Source of the DNA: an uncultured Lachnospiraceae bacterium
GTDB lineage: Bacteria; Bacillota; Clostridia; Lachnospirales; Lachnospiraceae
Reading direction: 5' to 3'
Assembly: GCA_910587295.1 (NCBI GenBank)
Contig: CAJULP010000022.1
Span: 5,184 to 69,183 of the forward strand
DNA: 64,000 bases
The position numbers and the translations under genes were made by a program. Shown piece after piece: positions 1 through 7,531 of this stretch (the first letter of the stretch is position 1; every line of letters begins with the position of its first letter). Under the pieces are notes generated by a model. The model was not told the DNA's origin and did no database searches. It was given only the letters and a program-made list of their open reading frames with translations.

Positions 1-1546
1 TCAGTTCGAAAATGAACTGGTGGATCATGCGGAGCACTTGGCAGCCTTAAAGGAATTGGCTCTTTCATGTGGGATGGAGGCTCCGATATATACGGTTACG
101 GGATGGAACAGCGCTTTTGGGGCAGAGATTCCTGTAGATGAGGTGATACCGGTGTTTGGAGGTTATTGTGAGGCGCCATGGGAAGATCATATCCGGCAGC
201 TTGAGCCGTCTCCTCATTATTTCTTTTTGCCTATGAGGAACGATTCGGCGATCGGCGCAGATTTGACACTTAAGGAAAGCAGCGGCGGCTGGCATCTTCC
301 CTATGAAAGATATCCTTTTGCCACCTGCGAACTGGGGGGAGGGATACAGGTATCCCATCACAGAAGGCCGATCGTTGACCCCATGGATATTTATGCCATA
401 GCATTGGTCAAGCTTGGAGTCGGGAATAATTTACCGGGGTATTATATGTATCACGGCGGTACCAATAAACTGGGGAAGAAATCAACATTACAGGAATCCA
501 AAGCGACAGGTTACGCCAATGACTATCCTATTCTTTCCTATGATTTTCAGGCTGCTTTATCAGAGTACGGCGAGGTTAGAGATCAGTACAGGCTTTTAAA
601 CCTGCTTCATCTGTTCTTACAGGATTTTCAGGAAGAGTTTGCGCCTCTTGGGGCTGTGCAGGCGGTTAACAGACCGGCAAGAGAGGATACCGTTTCCCTG
701 AGATATGGCATGCGGACAGACGGCAGGAGCGGTTATGTGTTCATAAACCATTATCAGAGACTGTCGGTGCTGGCCGATATAGAAGAAGTGGTCATTGATA
801 CCGGGAATGTTGTATTTCCTTCGTTTGATGTAAAAGGAAAGATCAGCTTTTTTCTGCCTTTTATGATGAAGATTGGAAATAGCGGGCTGACTCTGGAATA
901 TGCAACTGCACAGCCTGTGTGCCGAATGGATCATACCTATTTTTTTGTGGAGATTCCGGGGATTTCGGCGGTATATCATTTCACGGACGGCCGCAGGATA
1001 CATATGACTGCCGGGAGAGAGGCGGTACTTTTGGAAGCTGATATTCGGATGGTCACTCTTAGCTGGGAGGATGCGAAGTATTTGCGCAGGCTGGAAAAGA
1101 ATGGGAATAAGACACTGTATCTGGGAAGCGGCTGCGATTTGTATCTGTATAATGGACAAATTTTGAATGTGGAAGAAGGAAAGTATACTTGCTATGAATG
1201 GAATGGGGAGACATTTTGTCCGTTTACAACAGGCAGTGAAAAAGCAGAAGTCGAGGTCACGATCAGAGAAGTGGACGAGCCTCCTTTTGAGCCGGTTTAT
1301 GGAGAGGAACTCAGAATAGGAAGTCAGCGGGTAGTAAAATGGAAAGAAATCGTGGTTAAGGGCTCACAGGGATTTGTATCTATAGAGGAAGATTATGATG
1401 TGGCCCAGATTTATGCGGAGGGACGGCTGCTGGCAGACAATTTCAATTATGGACGGCCATGGAGAGTACCGGCTAAGCTGTTGGCAGGAAGGAAGTGCTA
1501 TCTGGTAATGTCAGAGAGGAAGGATGATTTTTATAGGGAATTTTAA
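1..1546 (+). CDS. GH35-type beta-galactosidase, 5' end outside the window
   Basis: This is the C-terminal part of a glycoside hydrolase that should release terminal beta-galactose. The reading frame is open from base 2, and its first residues read QFENEL. That resembles the GH35 acid/base motif (Q-x-E-N-E-Y), so the GTG at 20 is not the start and the N-terminal barrel lies upstream of the window. A second Glu-containing stretch, ATCELGGG near codon 110, is a candidate nucleophile site. The rest is beta-rich, as in the jelly-roll domains of large GH35 enzymes. No signal peptide can be judged. A strong terminator follows, so it is transcriptionally separate from the microcompartment operon. The family call rests on recalled motifs. 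Confidence 0.75.
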   Translation, partial: QFENELVDHAEHLAALKELALSCGMEAPIYTVTGWNSAFGAEIPVDEVIPVFGGYCEAPWEDHIRQLEPSPHYFFLPMRNDSAIGADLTLKESSGGWHLPYERYPFATCELGGGIQVSHHRRPIVDPMDIYAIALVKLGVGNNLPGYYMYHGGTNKLGKKSTLQESKATGYANDYPILSYDFQAALSEYGEVRDQYRLLNLLHLFLQDFQEEFAPLGAVQAVNRPAREDTVSLRYGMRTDGRSGYVFINHYQRLSVLADIEEVVIDTGNVVFPSFDVKGKISFFLPFMMKIGNSGLTLEYATAQPVCRMDHTYFFVEIPGISAVYHFTDGRRIHMTAGREAVLLEADIRMVTLSWEDAKYLRRLEKNGNKTLYLGSGCDLYLYNGQILNVEEGKYTCYEWNGETFCPFTTGSEKAEVEVTIREVDEPPFEPVYGEELRIGSQRVVKWKEIVVKGSQGFVSIEEDYDVAQIYAEGRLLADNFNYGRPWRVPAKLLAGRKCYLVMSERKDDFYREF

Positions 1547-1581
1547 ATTGAAAGCAGAATAGACAGCATAAAAAAACGTAG

Positions 1582-1617
1582 GCCGGGAATCAAAAACAGA
1601 TTCCCGGCATTATTTTT
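1582..1617 (+). terminator. Rho-independent terminator after the GH35 gene
   Basis: A perfect 10-bp stem, GCCGGGAATC paired with GATTCCCGGC, surrounds a 7-nt A-rich loop and is followed by ATTATTTTT. It lies 36 bases after the GH35 stop codon and isolates that gene from the downstream operon. Confidence 0.9.
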
Positions 1618-1664
1618 GCCCTGAAATGTAAATTATCTGTGAATTTGATAAAAAATCCGTGAAA

Positions 1665-1704
1665 TGTTGGACAAGTCAACAAAAACCAACAATAATTATG
1701 TTGA
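1665..1704. promoter_or_regulatory. Candidate DeoR operator half-sites upstream of the dehydratase promoter
   Basis: TGTTGG (1665-1670), CCAACA (1686-1691) and TGTTGA (1699-1704) lie just upstream of the -35 box. CCAACA recurs at 1792-1797, between promoter and start codon. The same half-sites flank the promoter of the aldolase gene. Assigning them to the DeoR protein encoded at the end of the operon is inference. Confidence 0.4.
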
Positions 1705-1709
1705 TTTGA

Positions 1710-1738
1710 TTGACTTTACCTCTGGATGAGTTTATAAT
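1710..1738 (+). promoter_or_regulatory. Sigma-A promoter of the microcompartment operon
   Basis: TTGACT (1710-1715), a 17-bp spacer and a perfect TATAAT (1733-1738) form a near-consensus promoter. It leaves about 85 nt of 5' leader before the dehydratase start at 1828. Confidence 0.8.
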
Positions 1739-1827
1739 AAAACATAAAACGAAGATAATACAATAATCCACAACATTAAAAACAATAGAATCCAACAGAA
1801 CCGCTTTACGAAGTGAAAGGAGAAGCC

Positions 1828-4365
1828 ATGGGACTGTACCAGTATGAAACATCAGACATTAAAAAAACAGCCAGAATTGACAGGCTGATCGCCAATCTCT
1901 TTGCCAAAATGCCGGAGATTGAGCCGGCAAGGGCCAAATTGATCACGGAGTCCTACAAGGAGACGGAAAACGAGCCTATGATCATAAGAAGGGCGAAGGC
2001 TTTTGCCCATATTCTGGAGAATATCCCGATCATCATCAGGGAGGACGAGCTAGTGGTGGGGAGCACCACGTTAGCGCCCAGGGGCTGCCAGACTTACCCG
2101 GAGTTTTCCTATGAATGGCTGGAAGCGGAATTTGATACGGTGGAGCGTAGGAGCGCAGATCCTTTTTACATATCGGAAGAAACCAAAAGGGAGATCAGGG
2201 AAGCGGACCGTTACTGGAAAGGAAAGACTACCAGCGAGCTTGCCACCGCTTATATGGAGCCGGAAACCTTGTCCGCCATGGCCCACAATATGTTTACGCC
2301 GGGAAATTATTTTTACAATGGCGTCGGCCACGTGACGGTACAGTATGAAAAGGTTCTTGCCATTGGTTTTGAGGGGATCCGGAAGGAAGCGGAAGATCTG
2401 CTTTCTGATTGTGATCTTGGAGACGGAGATTATGCAAAAAAAGCCCGTTTCCTTCAGGCGGTGATGATAAGCTGCGATGCGGTGATTACATATGCCAGGC
2501 GGTATGCGCACCTTGCGGAACAGATGGCAAAAGAGTGTAAGGATCCGGTAAGGAAGGCGGAATTATTAAAGATCAGTGAAAATTGCGGCAAAGTTCCGGC
2601 TAAAGGAGCGGAGAATTTTTATGAGGCCTGCCAGTCGTTCTGGTTTGTGCAGCAGCTTTTGCAGATCGAGTCCAGCGGACATTCCATATCCCCGGGGCGT
2701 TTTGACCAGTATATGTACCCTTATTATGAAAAAGACAGGAAAAATGGCGGCTTGAGCCGGGAATTTGCCCAGGAGCTGATCGACTGTCTCTGGGTGAAAT
2801 TAAATGATCTGAATAAATGCAGGGATGCGGCTTCCGCGGAAGGGTTTGCGGGATACAGTCTGTTCCAGAACTTGATCGCAGGGGGGCAGAACGGGGAAGG
2901 GATTGACGTGACCAACGATCTTTCCTTTATGACCATACAGGCATCTATGCATGTGCAGCTTCCCCAGCCCTCTTTTTCGGTAAGGGTGTGGAACGGTTCC
3001 CCTCACGAGTTTTTGGTAAAGGCGGCGGAACTTACAAGGACAGGGGTAGGACTTCCCGCTTATTATAATGACGAGGTGATCATCCCGGCTCTTATTAACC
3101 GGGGGCTTACCTTACAAGATGCAAGGGAATATAACATCATCGGCTGCGTGGAACCTCAAAAAGCAGGGAAGACGGAAGGCTGGCATGACGCTGCGTTCTT
3201 TAATATGTGCCGTCCTTTGGAACTGGTATTTACCCAGGGCATGGACAAGGGGGAGCAGGTGGGCTTACGGACGAAACCGGTGGAAGAAATGCAGACGTTT
3301 GAGGAATTTTATGATGCCTACAAAGAGCAGATGAATTACATGATCAAGCTCCTGGTAAATGCGGACAATGCCATAGATGTGGCTCATGCCCAAAGATGTC
3401 CGCTGCCGTTTTTATCCTGTATGGTGGATGACTGCATGAAGCGGGGCTTATCGGTACAGGAAGGCGGAGCCGTTTACAATTTCACCGGCCCTCAGGGGTT
3501 TGGCGTTGCCAATATGGCGGATTCGTTATATGCCATCAAGACTCTGGTGTTTGAAGAACATAAGGCCACATTAAAAGAGTTTAAAGAAGCCCTTGCCACC
3601 AACTACGGCAAAGGACTGACCAGAGATATGATAGGAGATATGACAGGCCAGATTGCAAGGGGGTTAAAGGCGGCAGGGCAGGATGTAGGCGAAAAGGAAG
3701 TTGCCGCCATCATGAAGACCGTGATAGAAACGTCGGAAATGCCTCAGATCAAGGAAAAAGGAGAAAGGCTCTTAAAGCTGATTGAGACGGTTCCCAAATT
3801 CGGCAATGACATTCCGGAAGTGGATGCCTTTGCAAGGGATGTGGCCTATACTTACACCAGACCTTTGCAGGAGTACCAAAACCCCAGGGGAGGGATCTTC
3901 CAGGCAGGGCTTTATCCGGTATCTGCCAACGTGCCCCTTGGCGCACAGACAGGAGCCACGCCGGACGGCCGTCTGGCAGGAACGCCGGTAGCGGACGGGG
4001 TATCTCCTTCTGCGGGCAAAGACGTAAACGGGCCTACGGCTGCGGCAAACTCCGTGGCAAGGCTGGATCACTATATAGCGTCCAACGGAACCTTGTTTAA
4101 TCAGAAGTTCCATCCTTCGGCGCTTAGCGGAAGGGAAGGTCTTGAAAAGTTCGTTGCGCTGATAAGGGCTTACTTTGACCAGAAGGGAAGCCATATGCAG
4201 TTTAACGTGGTCAGCCGGGAGACTTTGCTGGATGCCCAGAAAAACCCGGACAAATATAAACACCTTGTGGTAAGGGTAGCGGGATACAGTGCGTTGTTCA
4301 CCACGCTGTCACGGTCTTTACAGGACGATATCATCAACAGGACGGAACAGGGTTTTGGTGCGTAA
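1828..4365 (+). CDS. Glycyl radical propanediol dehydratase (B12-independent)
   Basis: This 845-residue glycyl radical enzyme should dehydrate (S)-1,2-propanediol to propionaldehyde inside the microcompartment lumen. The thiyl-radical cysteine is Cys440, in GCVEPQ, the motif of diol/glycerol dehydratases rather than pyruvate formate-lyase. The glycyl loop RVAGYSA near the C-terminus carries the radical at Gly819. The frame is open from a GTG at 1813, but AAAGGAG at 1816-1822 lies 5 nt before ATG 1828, which fixes the start there. The activase gene follows within 30 nt, and fuculose-phosphate aldolase and BMC shell genes are downstream. That points to propanediol rather than glycerol or choline as substrate. 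I see no N-terminal encapsulation helix. Substrate assignment is by context. Confidence 0.93.
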   Translation: MGLYQYETSDIKKTARIDRLIANLFAKMPEIEPARAKLITESYKETENEPMIIRRAKAFAHILENIPIIIREDELVVGSTTLAPRGCQTYPEFSYEWLEAEFDTVERRSADPFYISEETKREIREADRYWKGKTTSELATAYMEPETLSAMAHNMFTPGNYFYNGVGHVTVQYEKVLAIGFEGIRKEAEDLLSDCDLGDGDYAKKARFLQAVMISCDAVITYARRYAHLAEQMAKECKDPVRKAELLKISENCGKVPAKGAENFYEACQSFWFVQQLLQIESSGHSISPGRFDQYMYPYYEKDRKNGGLSREFAQELIDCLWVKLNDLNKCRDAASAEGFAGYSLFQNLIAGGQNGEGIDVTNDLSFMTIQASMHVQLPQPSFSVRVWNGSPHEFLVKAAELTRTGVGLPAYYNDEVIIPALINRGLTLQDAREYNIIGCVEPQKAGKTEGWHDAAFFNMCRPLELVFTQGMDKGEQVGLRTKPVEEMQTFEEFYDAYKEQMNYMIKLLVNADNAIDVAHAQRCPLPFLSCMVDDCMKRGLSVQEGGAVYNFTGPQGFGVANMADSLYAIKTLVFEEHKATLKEFKEALATNYGKGLTRDMIGDMTGQIARGLKAAGQDVGEKEVAAIMKTVIETSEMPQIKEKGERLLKLIETVPKFGNDIPEVDAFARDVAYTYTRPLQEYQNPRGGIFQAGLYPVSANVPLGAQTGATPDGRLAGTPVADGVSPSAGKDVNGPTAAANSVARLDHYIASNGTLFNQKFHPSALSGREGLEKFVALIRAYFDQKGSHMQFNVVSRETLLDAQKNPDKYKHLVVRVAGYSALFTTLSRSLQDDIINRTEQGFGA

Positions 4366-4394
4366 AGGTGCGCGGATGTGGAAATGAGGAAAAG

Positions 4395-5189
4395 ATGGAA
4401 GACTACAGACAGACGAAAGGGCGGATTTTTGATATCCAGAAATTTTCCATCCATGATGGGGATGGTATCCGCACCATTGTGTTTTTAAAAGGCTGTGTGC
4501 TCAGGTGCAGGTGGTGCTGCAACCCGGAATCTCAGGAATACGGGATCCAGACTATGACGGCTGCCGGTGAAAAAAAGGTGGTCGGACGGGATGTGACGGT
4601 GGAAGAGGTCATGAAGACGGTGGGGCAGGACCGGCCTTACTATTACCGTTCCGGCGGGGGCCTTACCTTATCCGGCGGAGAAAGTCTCTGCCAGCCTGAG
4701 TTTGCAAGGGATCTGCTCCGGGCGGCCAAGGAAAACGGCATCAATACCGCAATGGAAAGCATGGCCTGTGCAGAATTTAAAGTGATAGATAAGATTCTGC
4801 CATATCTGGATCATTATTTGTTGGATATCAAACATATGGATCCGGCCAAGCATAAGGAATTTACCGGAAGGTCCAATGAACTGATGTTGGAAAACGCAAA
4901 GAAGATCGCGGAGTCAGGAAAATGCCGCTTAAGCATACGGATCCCGGTGATCCCCACGTTTAATGATACGGAGGAAGAGATTAGGGCTATTGCGGAATAT
5001 GCAAAGGAACTGACCGGAACGGAAAAAATCCATCTGCTGCCGTATCACAGGCTGGGGCAGGATAAGTATGAAGGGCTTGGCAGGGAGTATATGATGAAAG
5101 AAATTTTGCCGCCGCCGGCGGAGCGGATGGAAAGGCTTTTGAAGACGGCCCGATCCGCTTCCGGGCTTAGCTGCCAGATCGGCGGTTAA
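4395..5189 (+). CDS. Glycyl radical enzyme activase (radical SAM)
   Basis: This 264-residue radical SAM protein uses S-adenosylmethionine and a [4Fe-4S] cluster to install the glycyl radical on the upstream dehydratase. The cluster motif CVLRCRWC (C-x3-C-x2-C) lies near residue 40, and the SAM-binding GGE region reads TLSGGES. Start ATG 4395 has GAGGAAAAG before it; an upstream in-frame GTG at 4368 lacks a good ribosome site. Most diol and glycerol dehydratase activases carry an inserted ferredoxin-like domain with extra cysteine clusters after the radical SAM motif. Here the region between CRWCC and the GGE motif has no such cysteines, so the protein looks like the compact pyruvate formate-lyase activase form. 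Confidence 0.92.
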   Translation: MEDYRQTKGRIFDIQKFSIHDGDGIRTIVFLKGCVLRCRWCCNPESQEYGIQTMTAAGEKKVVGRDVTVEEVMKTVGQDRPYYYRSGGGLTLSGGESLCQPEFARDLLRAAKENGINTAMESMACAEFKVIDKILPYLDHYLLDIKHMDPAKHKEFTGRSNELMLENAKKIAESGKCRLSIRIPVIPTFNDTEEEIRAIAEYAKELTGTEKIHLLPYHRLGQDKYEGLGREYMMKEILPPPAERMERLLKTARSASGLSCQIGG

Positions 5190-5205
5190 AGAAAGGGAAG
5201 GAAAG

Positions 5206-5577
5206 ATGCAGGATCATTTATCGACAGAAGGAAAGACCAGGATCGTCCAGGAACTGGTACCGGGAAAACAGATCACCATTGCCCACCTGATCGCCAACCC
5301 GGATCAGATATTATATGAAAAGCTGGGGCTTGACCCAAGGGTGGATTACTCCAGATCCGCAATCGGCGTTCTCACCATAAGCCCTGCCGAGACAGCGGTG
5401 ATCGCGGCGGATATCGCGGTAAAGGCGGCGGGGATCGAGCTGGGGTTTGTGGATCGGTTCAGCGGTACGCTGATCATTACGGGAACGGTGTCGGAGACGG
5501 AAGCTTCCTTAAAAGCAGTACTGGATTATACAAAAGAAAAAATGGGATTTGCGGTCTGCCCCATGACAAGGACATGA
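5206..5577 (+). CDS. BMC shell protein, EutS/PduU type (permuted BMC domain)
   Basis: At 123 residues this matches the length of EutS/PduU shell hexamers, which have a circularly permuted BMC fold and a small beta-barrel over the pore. The N-terminal stretch PGKQITIAHLIANPD is characteristic of EutS. The second half (AETAVIAADIAVKAAG, then SGTLIITG) is the BMC alpha/beta core. It probably forms bent or facet hexamers of the shell. Its 3' end overlaps the next gene by ATGA, so the two are translationally coupled. Confidence 0.92.
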   Translation: MQDHLSTEGKTRIVQELVPGKQITIAHLIANPDQILYEKLGLDPRVDYSRSAIGVLTISPAETAVIAADIAVKAAGIELGFVDRFSGTLIITGTVSETEASLKAVLDYTKEKMGFAVCPMTRT

Positions 5578-6029
5578 AGAAGATCATATTGATGGGGCGC
5601 AGTGAATGCGGAAAGACTACCCTGACCCAGGCCCTTAAGGGGGAGCATATTACCTATCGCAAAACCCAGTATGTGAATTATTTTGATGTGATCATTGATA
5701 CGCCGGGGGAATATATCCAGACCAAGCAGCTTGGCTGTGCGCTGGCTCTGTATGCCTACGAAGCGGATGTGGCAGGGCTTTTATTATCGGCTACGGAACC
5801 TTACTCCCTGTATCCGCCCAACATCACCTGCATGGTAAATCGGGAAGTGGTGGGGATCGTGACCAAGATCAACGATGAAAAGGCAGATGTGGAGAGGGCA
5901 AAGCGGTGGCTTCGGCTTTCCGGGTGTAAAAAAATCTTTTGTGTGGACTCCAAAAAGCAGGAAGGTATCGGGGAACTTTTGGAATATTTAAAAGAAGAAG
6001 GAGACGTGATGCCCTGGGATGAGGCCTGA
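5574..6029 (+). CDS. EutP/PduV-type small GTPase-like protein
   Basis: This 151-residue P-loop protein has a Walker A motif, GRSECGKTT, at residues 8-16, a DTPGEY switch-type motif, and VTKIND as a T/NKxD-like guanine-specificity motif. EutP and PduV belong to this family; PduV has been linked to microcompartment positioning, and acetate-kinase-like activity has been reported for EutP. The start codon overlaps the EutS stop (ATGA). It ends the first transcriptional block; a new promoter lies downstream. The exact function in this locus is not evident from sequence. Confidence 0.88.
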   Translation: MKKIILMGRSECGKTTLTQALKGEHITYRKTQYVNYFDVIIDTPGEYIQTKQLGCALALYAYEADVAGLLLSATEPYSLYPPNITCMVNREVVGIVTKINDEKADVERAKRWLRLSGCKKIFCVDSKKQEGIGELLEYLKEEGDVMPWDEA

Positions 6030-6095
6030 ACCACGTCATTTCACATAAAATGGGCGAATTATCACCAAAATACAATAAAAACAACATGATATGCG

Positions 6096-6124
6096 TTGAC
6101 ATATGTTGGATTCAGTGGTAATGT
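6096..6124 (+). promoter_or_regulatory. Internal promoter before the aldolase gene
   Basis: TTGACA (6096-6101), a 17-bp spacer and TAATGT (6119-6124) lie in the 155-bp gap after eutP/pduV. The -35 is perfect and the -10 is weak. This would give the aldolase, cargo and shell block its own transcript. Confidence 0.6.
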
Positions 6125-6140
6125 AACATTATAACCAACA
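6104..6140. promoter_or_regulatory. Candidate DeoR operator half-sites around the aldolase promoter
   Basis: TGTTGG (6104-6109) sits in the promoter spacer and CCAACA (6135-6140) just downstream of the -10. Start-to-start spacing is 31 bp, against 21 bp for the matching pair upstream of the dehydratase, a difference of about one helical turn. The link to the DeoR regulator is inferred. Confidence 0.4.
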
Positions 6141-6184
6141 AAAACAAACATAATGCATATAAATCATAAGGAGGAAAAGGAAAT

Positions 6185-6988
6185 ATGCCAAACGAGTATG
6201 AAATCAAAAAAGAAATGTGCGAGATTGGAAAGAGGGTTTACAACCGCGGGATGGTGGCTGCCAACGACGGCAACTTTTCGGTGAAGCTGAACGACAATGA
6301 ATTTTTGTGCACGCCTACCGGGGTGAGCAAAGGTTTTATGACACCTGAATATATCTGTAAGGTAGACGCGGAAGGAAAGGTGATCCAGGCGAACAAAGGG
6401 TTTAAGCCGTCTTCCGAAATTAAAATGCATATGAGGGTTTATAAGGAAAGACCGGACGTTCAGGCAGTGGTACATGCCCATCCTTTGTATGCCACCAGCT
6501 TTGCTATTGCAGGGATTCCGCTGACACAGCCTATCATGCCGGAAGCGGTTATTTCTTTGGGATGCGTGCCGATCGCGGAGTACGGCACACCGTCCACCAA
6601 TGAGATTCCTGACGCGGTTTCCAAGTATCTGCAGTACTATGATGCAGTCCTTCTTGAAAATCACGGTGCGCTGGCATATTCCGATTCCTTATTAAACGCA
6701 TATCACAAGATGGAATCCGTAGAGTTTTACGCACGTTTATTATATCAGTCAAAGGCGCTTGGCGGTCCGAAAGAGCTGTCACAGGCACAGGTTGAGAGGT
6801 TATATGAGATCAGGAGACAGTTCGGCATGACCGGTAAGCATCCTGCGGATCTTTGCCCCAATAAGAAAGCAGGCAAGCCGAGCTGCCATAGCTGTTCTTC
6901 CTGCGGCGGAGCCAATGCGCAGGCCGGTGCCGACGCTGACCTGGTAGCTTCCATCACGAAGAAGGTAATGGAGCAGTTGGGATTATAA
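6185..6988 (+). CDS. Class II aldolase (fuculose/rhamnulose-1-phosphate type) with encapsulation helix
   Basis: This zinc-dependent class II aldolase should cleave L-fuculose-1-phosphate (and perhaps L-rhamnulose-1-phosphate) to DHAP and L-lactaldehyde. The catalytic domain covers residues 1-215 and has NDGNFSVK near the N-terminus, the metal-binding VVHAHPLYAT and a later ENHGALAY. A cysteine- and glycine-rich linker follows (SCHSCSSCGG), then a C-terminal amphipathic helix, DADLVASITKKVMEQLGL. That is the classic form of a BMC encapsulation peptide. A good ribosome site (AAGGAGG) precedes ATG 6185. Its presence in a glycyl-radical BMC operon marks the GRM5 fucose/rhamnose class. Confidence 0.93.
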   Translation: MPNEYEIKKEMCEIGKRVYNRGMVAANDGNFSVKLNDNEFLCTPTGVSKGFMTPEYICKVDAEGKVIQANKGFKPSSEIKMHMRVYKERPDVQAVVHAHPLYATSFAIAGIPLTQPIMPEAVISLGCVPIAEYGTPSTNEIPDAVSKYLQYYDAVLLENHGALAYSDSLLNAYHKMESVEFYARLLYQSKALGGPKELSQAQVERLYEIRRQFGMTGKHPADLCPNKKAGKPSCHSCSSCGGANAQAGADADLVASITKKVMEQLGL

Positions 6989-7014
6989 TCTGAAAATATA
7001 AAGCGGGGTGCGGC

Positions 7015-7503
7015 ATGGACAGGCAGGAAATCTCCAAAGTTGTGGAGCAGGTAGTTAAAGAAGTAAAAAGTTCTTCCATGACCCTTTCCATGGCGAAAGA
7101 GCTGATAAGCGGGATTGAAGAAAAGGCAGGACAGATGGGGATGTCCGTGGTGATCGCCGTCGTGGATAAGGGGGCAAGGCCCGTTGCCGTCCACTGTATG
7201 GACGGGGCCTATATCGCCAGCTATGACATTGCTCTTAACAAGGCTTTCACTTCGGCAGGTCTTAAAATGTCCACGGCGGAACTTTCCGGGTTAAGCGGAC
7301 CGGGCGGACCGCTTTATGGCATCCAGCATACCAATGGCGGAAAGATCGTGATCTTTGGCGGCGGTGAGCCCCTTTTGATAAATGGCAGCGTGGCAGGTGC
7401 CTTAGGCGTAAGCGGCGGAACGCTGGAGGAAGATACATACCTTGCCGCTTATGGGAAGGAACTGTGGAACGCTGCAAGACACAACGCTGATGAACAGCGG
7501 TAA
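7015..7503 (+). CDS. GlcG/PduO C-terminal-domain-like protein with N-terminal encapsulation helix
   Basis: This 162-residue protein belongs to the GlcG/HbpS/PduO-C (DUF336) family, some of whose members bind heme or cobalamin. The domain begins around residue 22 (MTLSMAKELISG), continues with SVVIAVVDKGARPVA and ends with a glycine-rich GGEPLLINGSVAGALGVSGG. Residues 1-18 (RQEISKVVEQVVKEV) form an amphipathic helix like those on the aldehyde and alcohol dehydrogenases next door, suggesting it is imported into the shell. The adenosyltransferase half of PduO is absent, as expected in a B12-independent pathway. Its role here is unknown. Confidence 0.85.
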   Translation: MDRQEISKVVEQVVKEVKSSSMTLSMAKELISGIEEKAGQMGMSVVIAVVDKGARPVAVHCMDGAYIASYDIALNKAFTSAGLKMSTAELSGLSGPGGPLYGIQHTNGGKIVIFGGGEPLLINGSVAGALGVSGGTLEEDTYLAAYGKELWNAARHNADEQR

Positions 7504-7531
7504 TGATTCGTATAGAAAGGGATGAGAACAG

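Noticed and set aside
617..1159. 180-codon minus-strand frame
   Set aside because: It lies opposite the GH35 gene; its composition is that of an antisense shadow.
1739..1827. Cobalamin riboswitch in the dehydratase leader
   Set aside because: The leader is under 90 nt and A-rich, with no B12-box; the dehydratase is a B12-independent glycyl radical enzyme.
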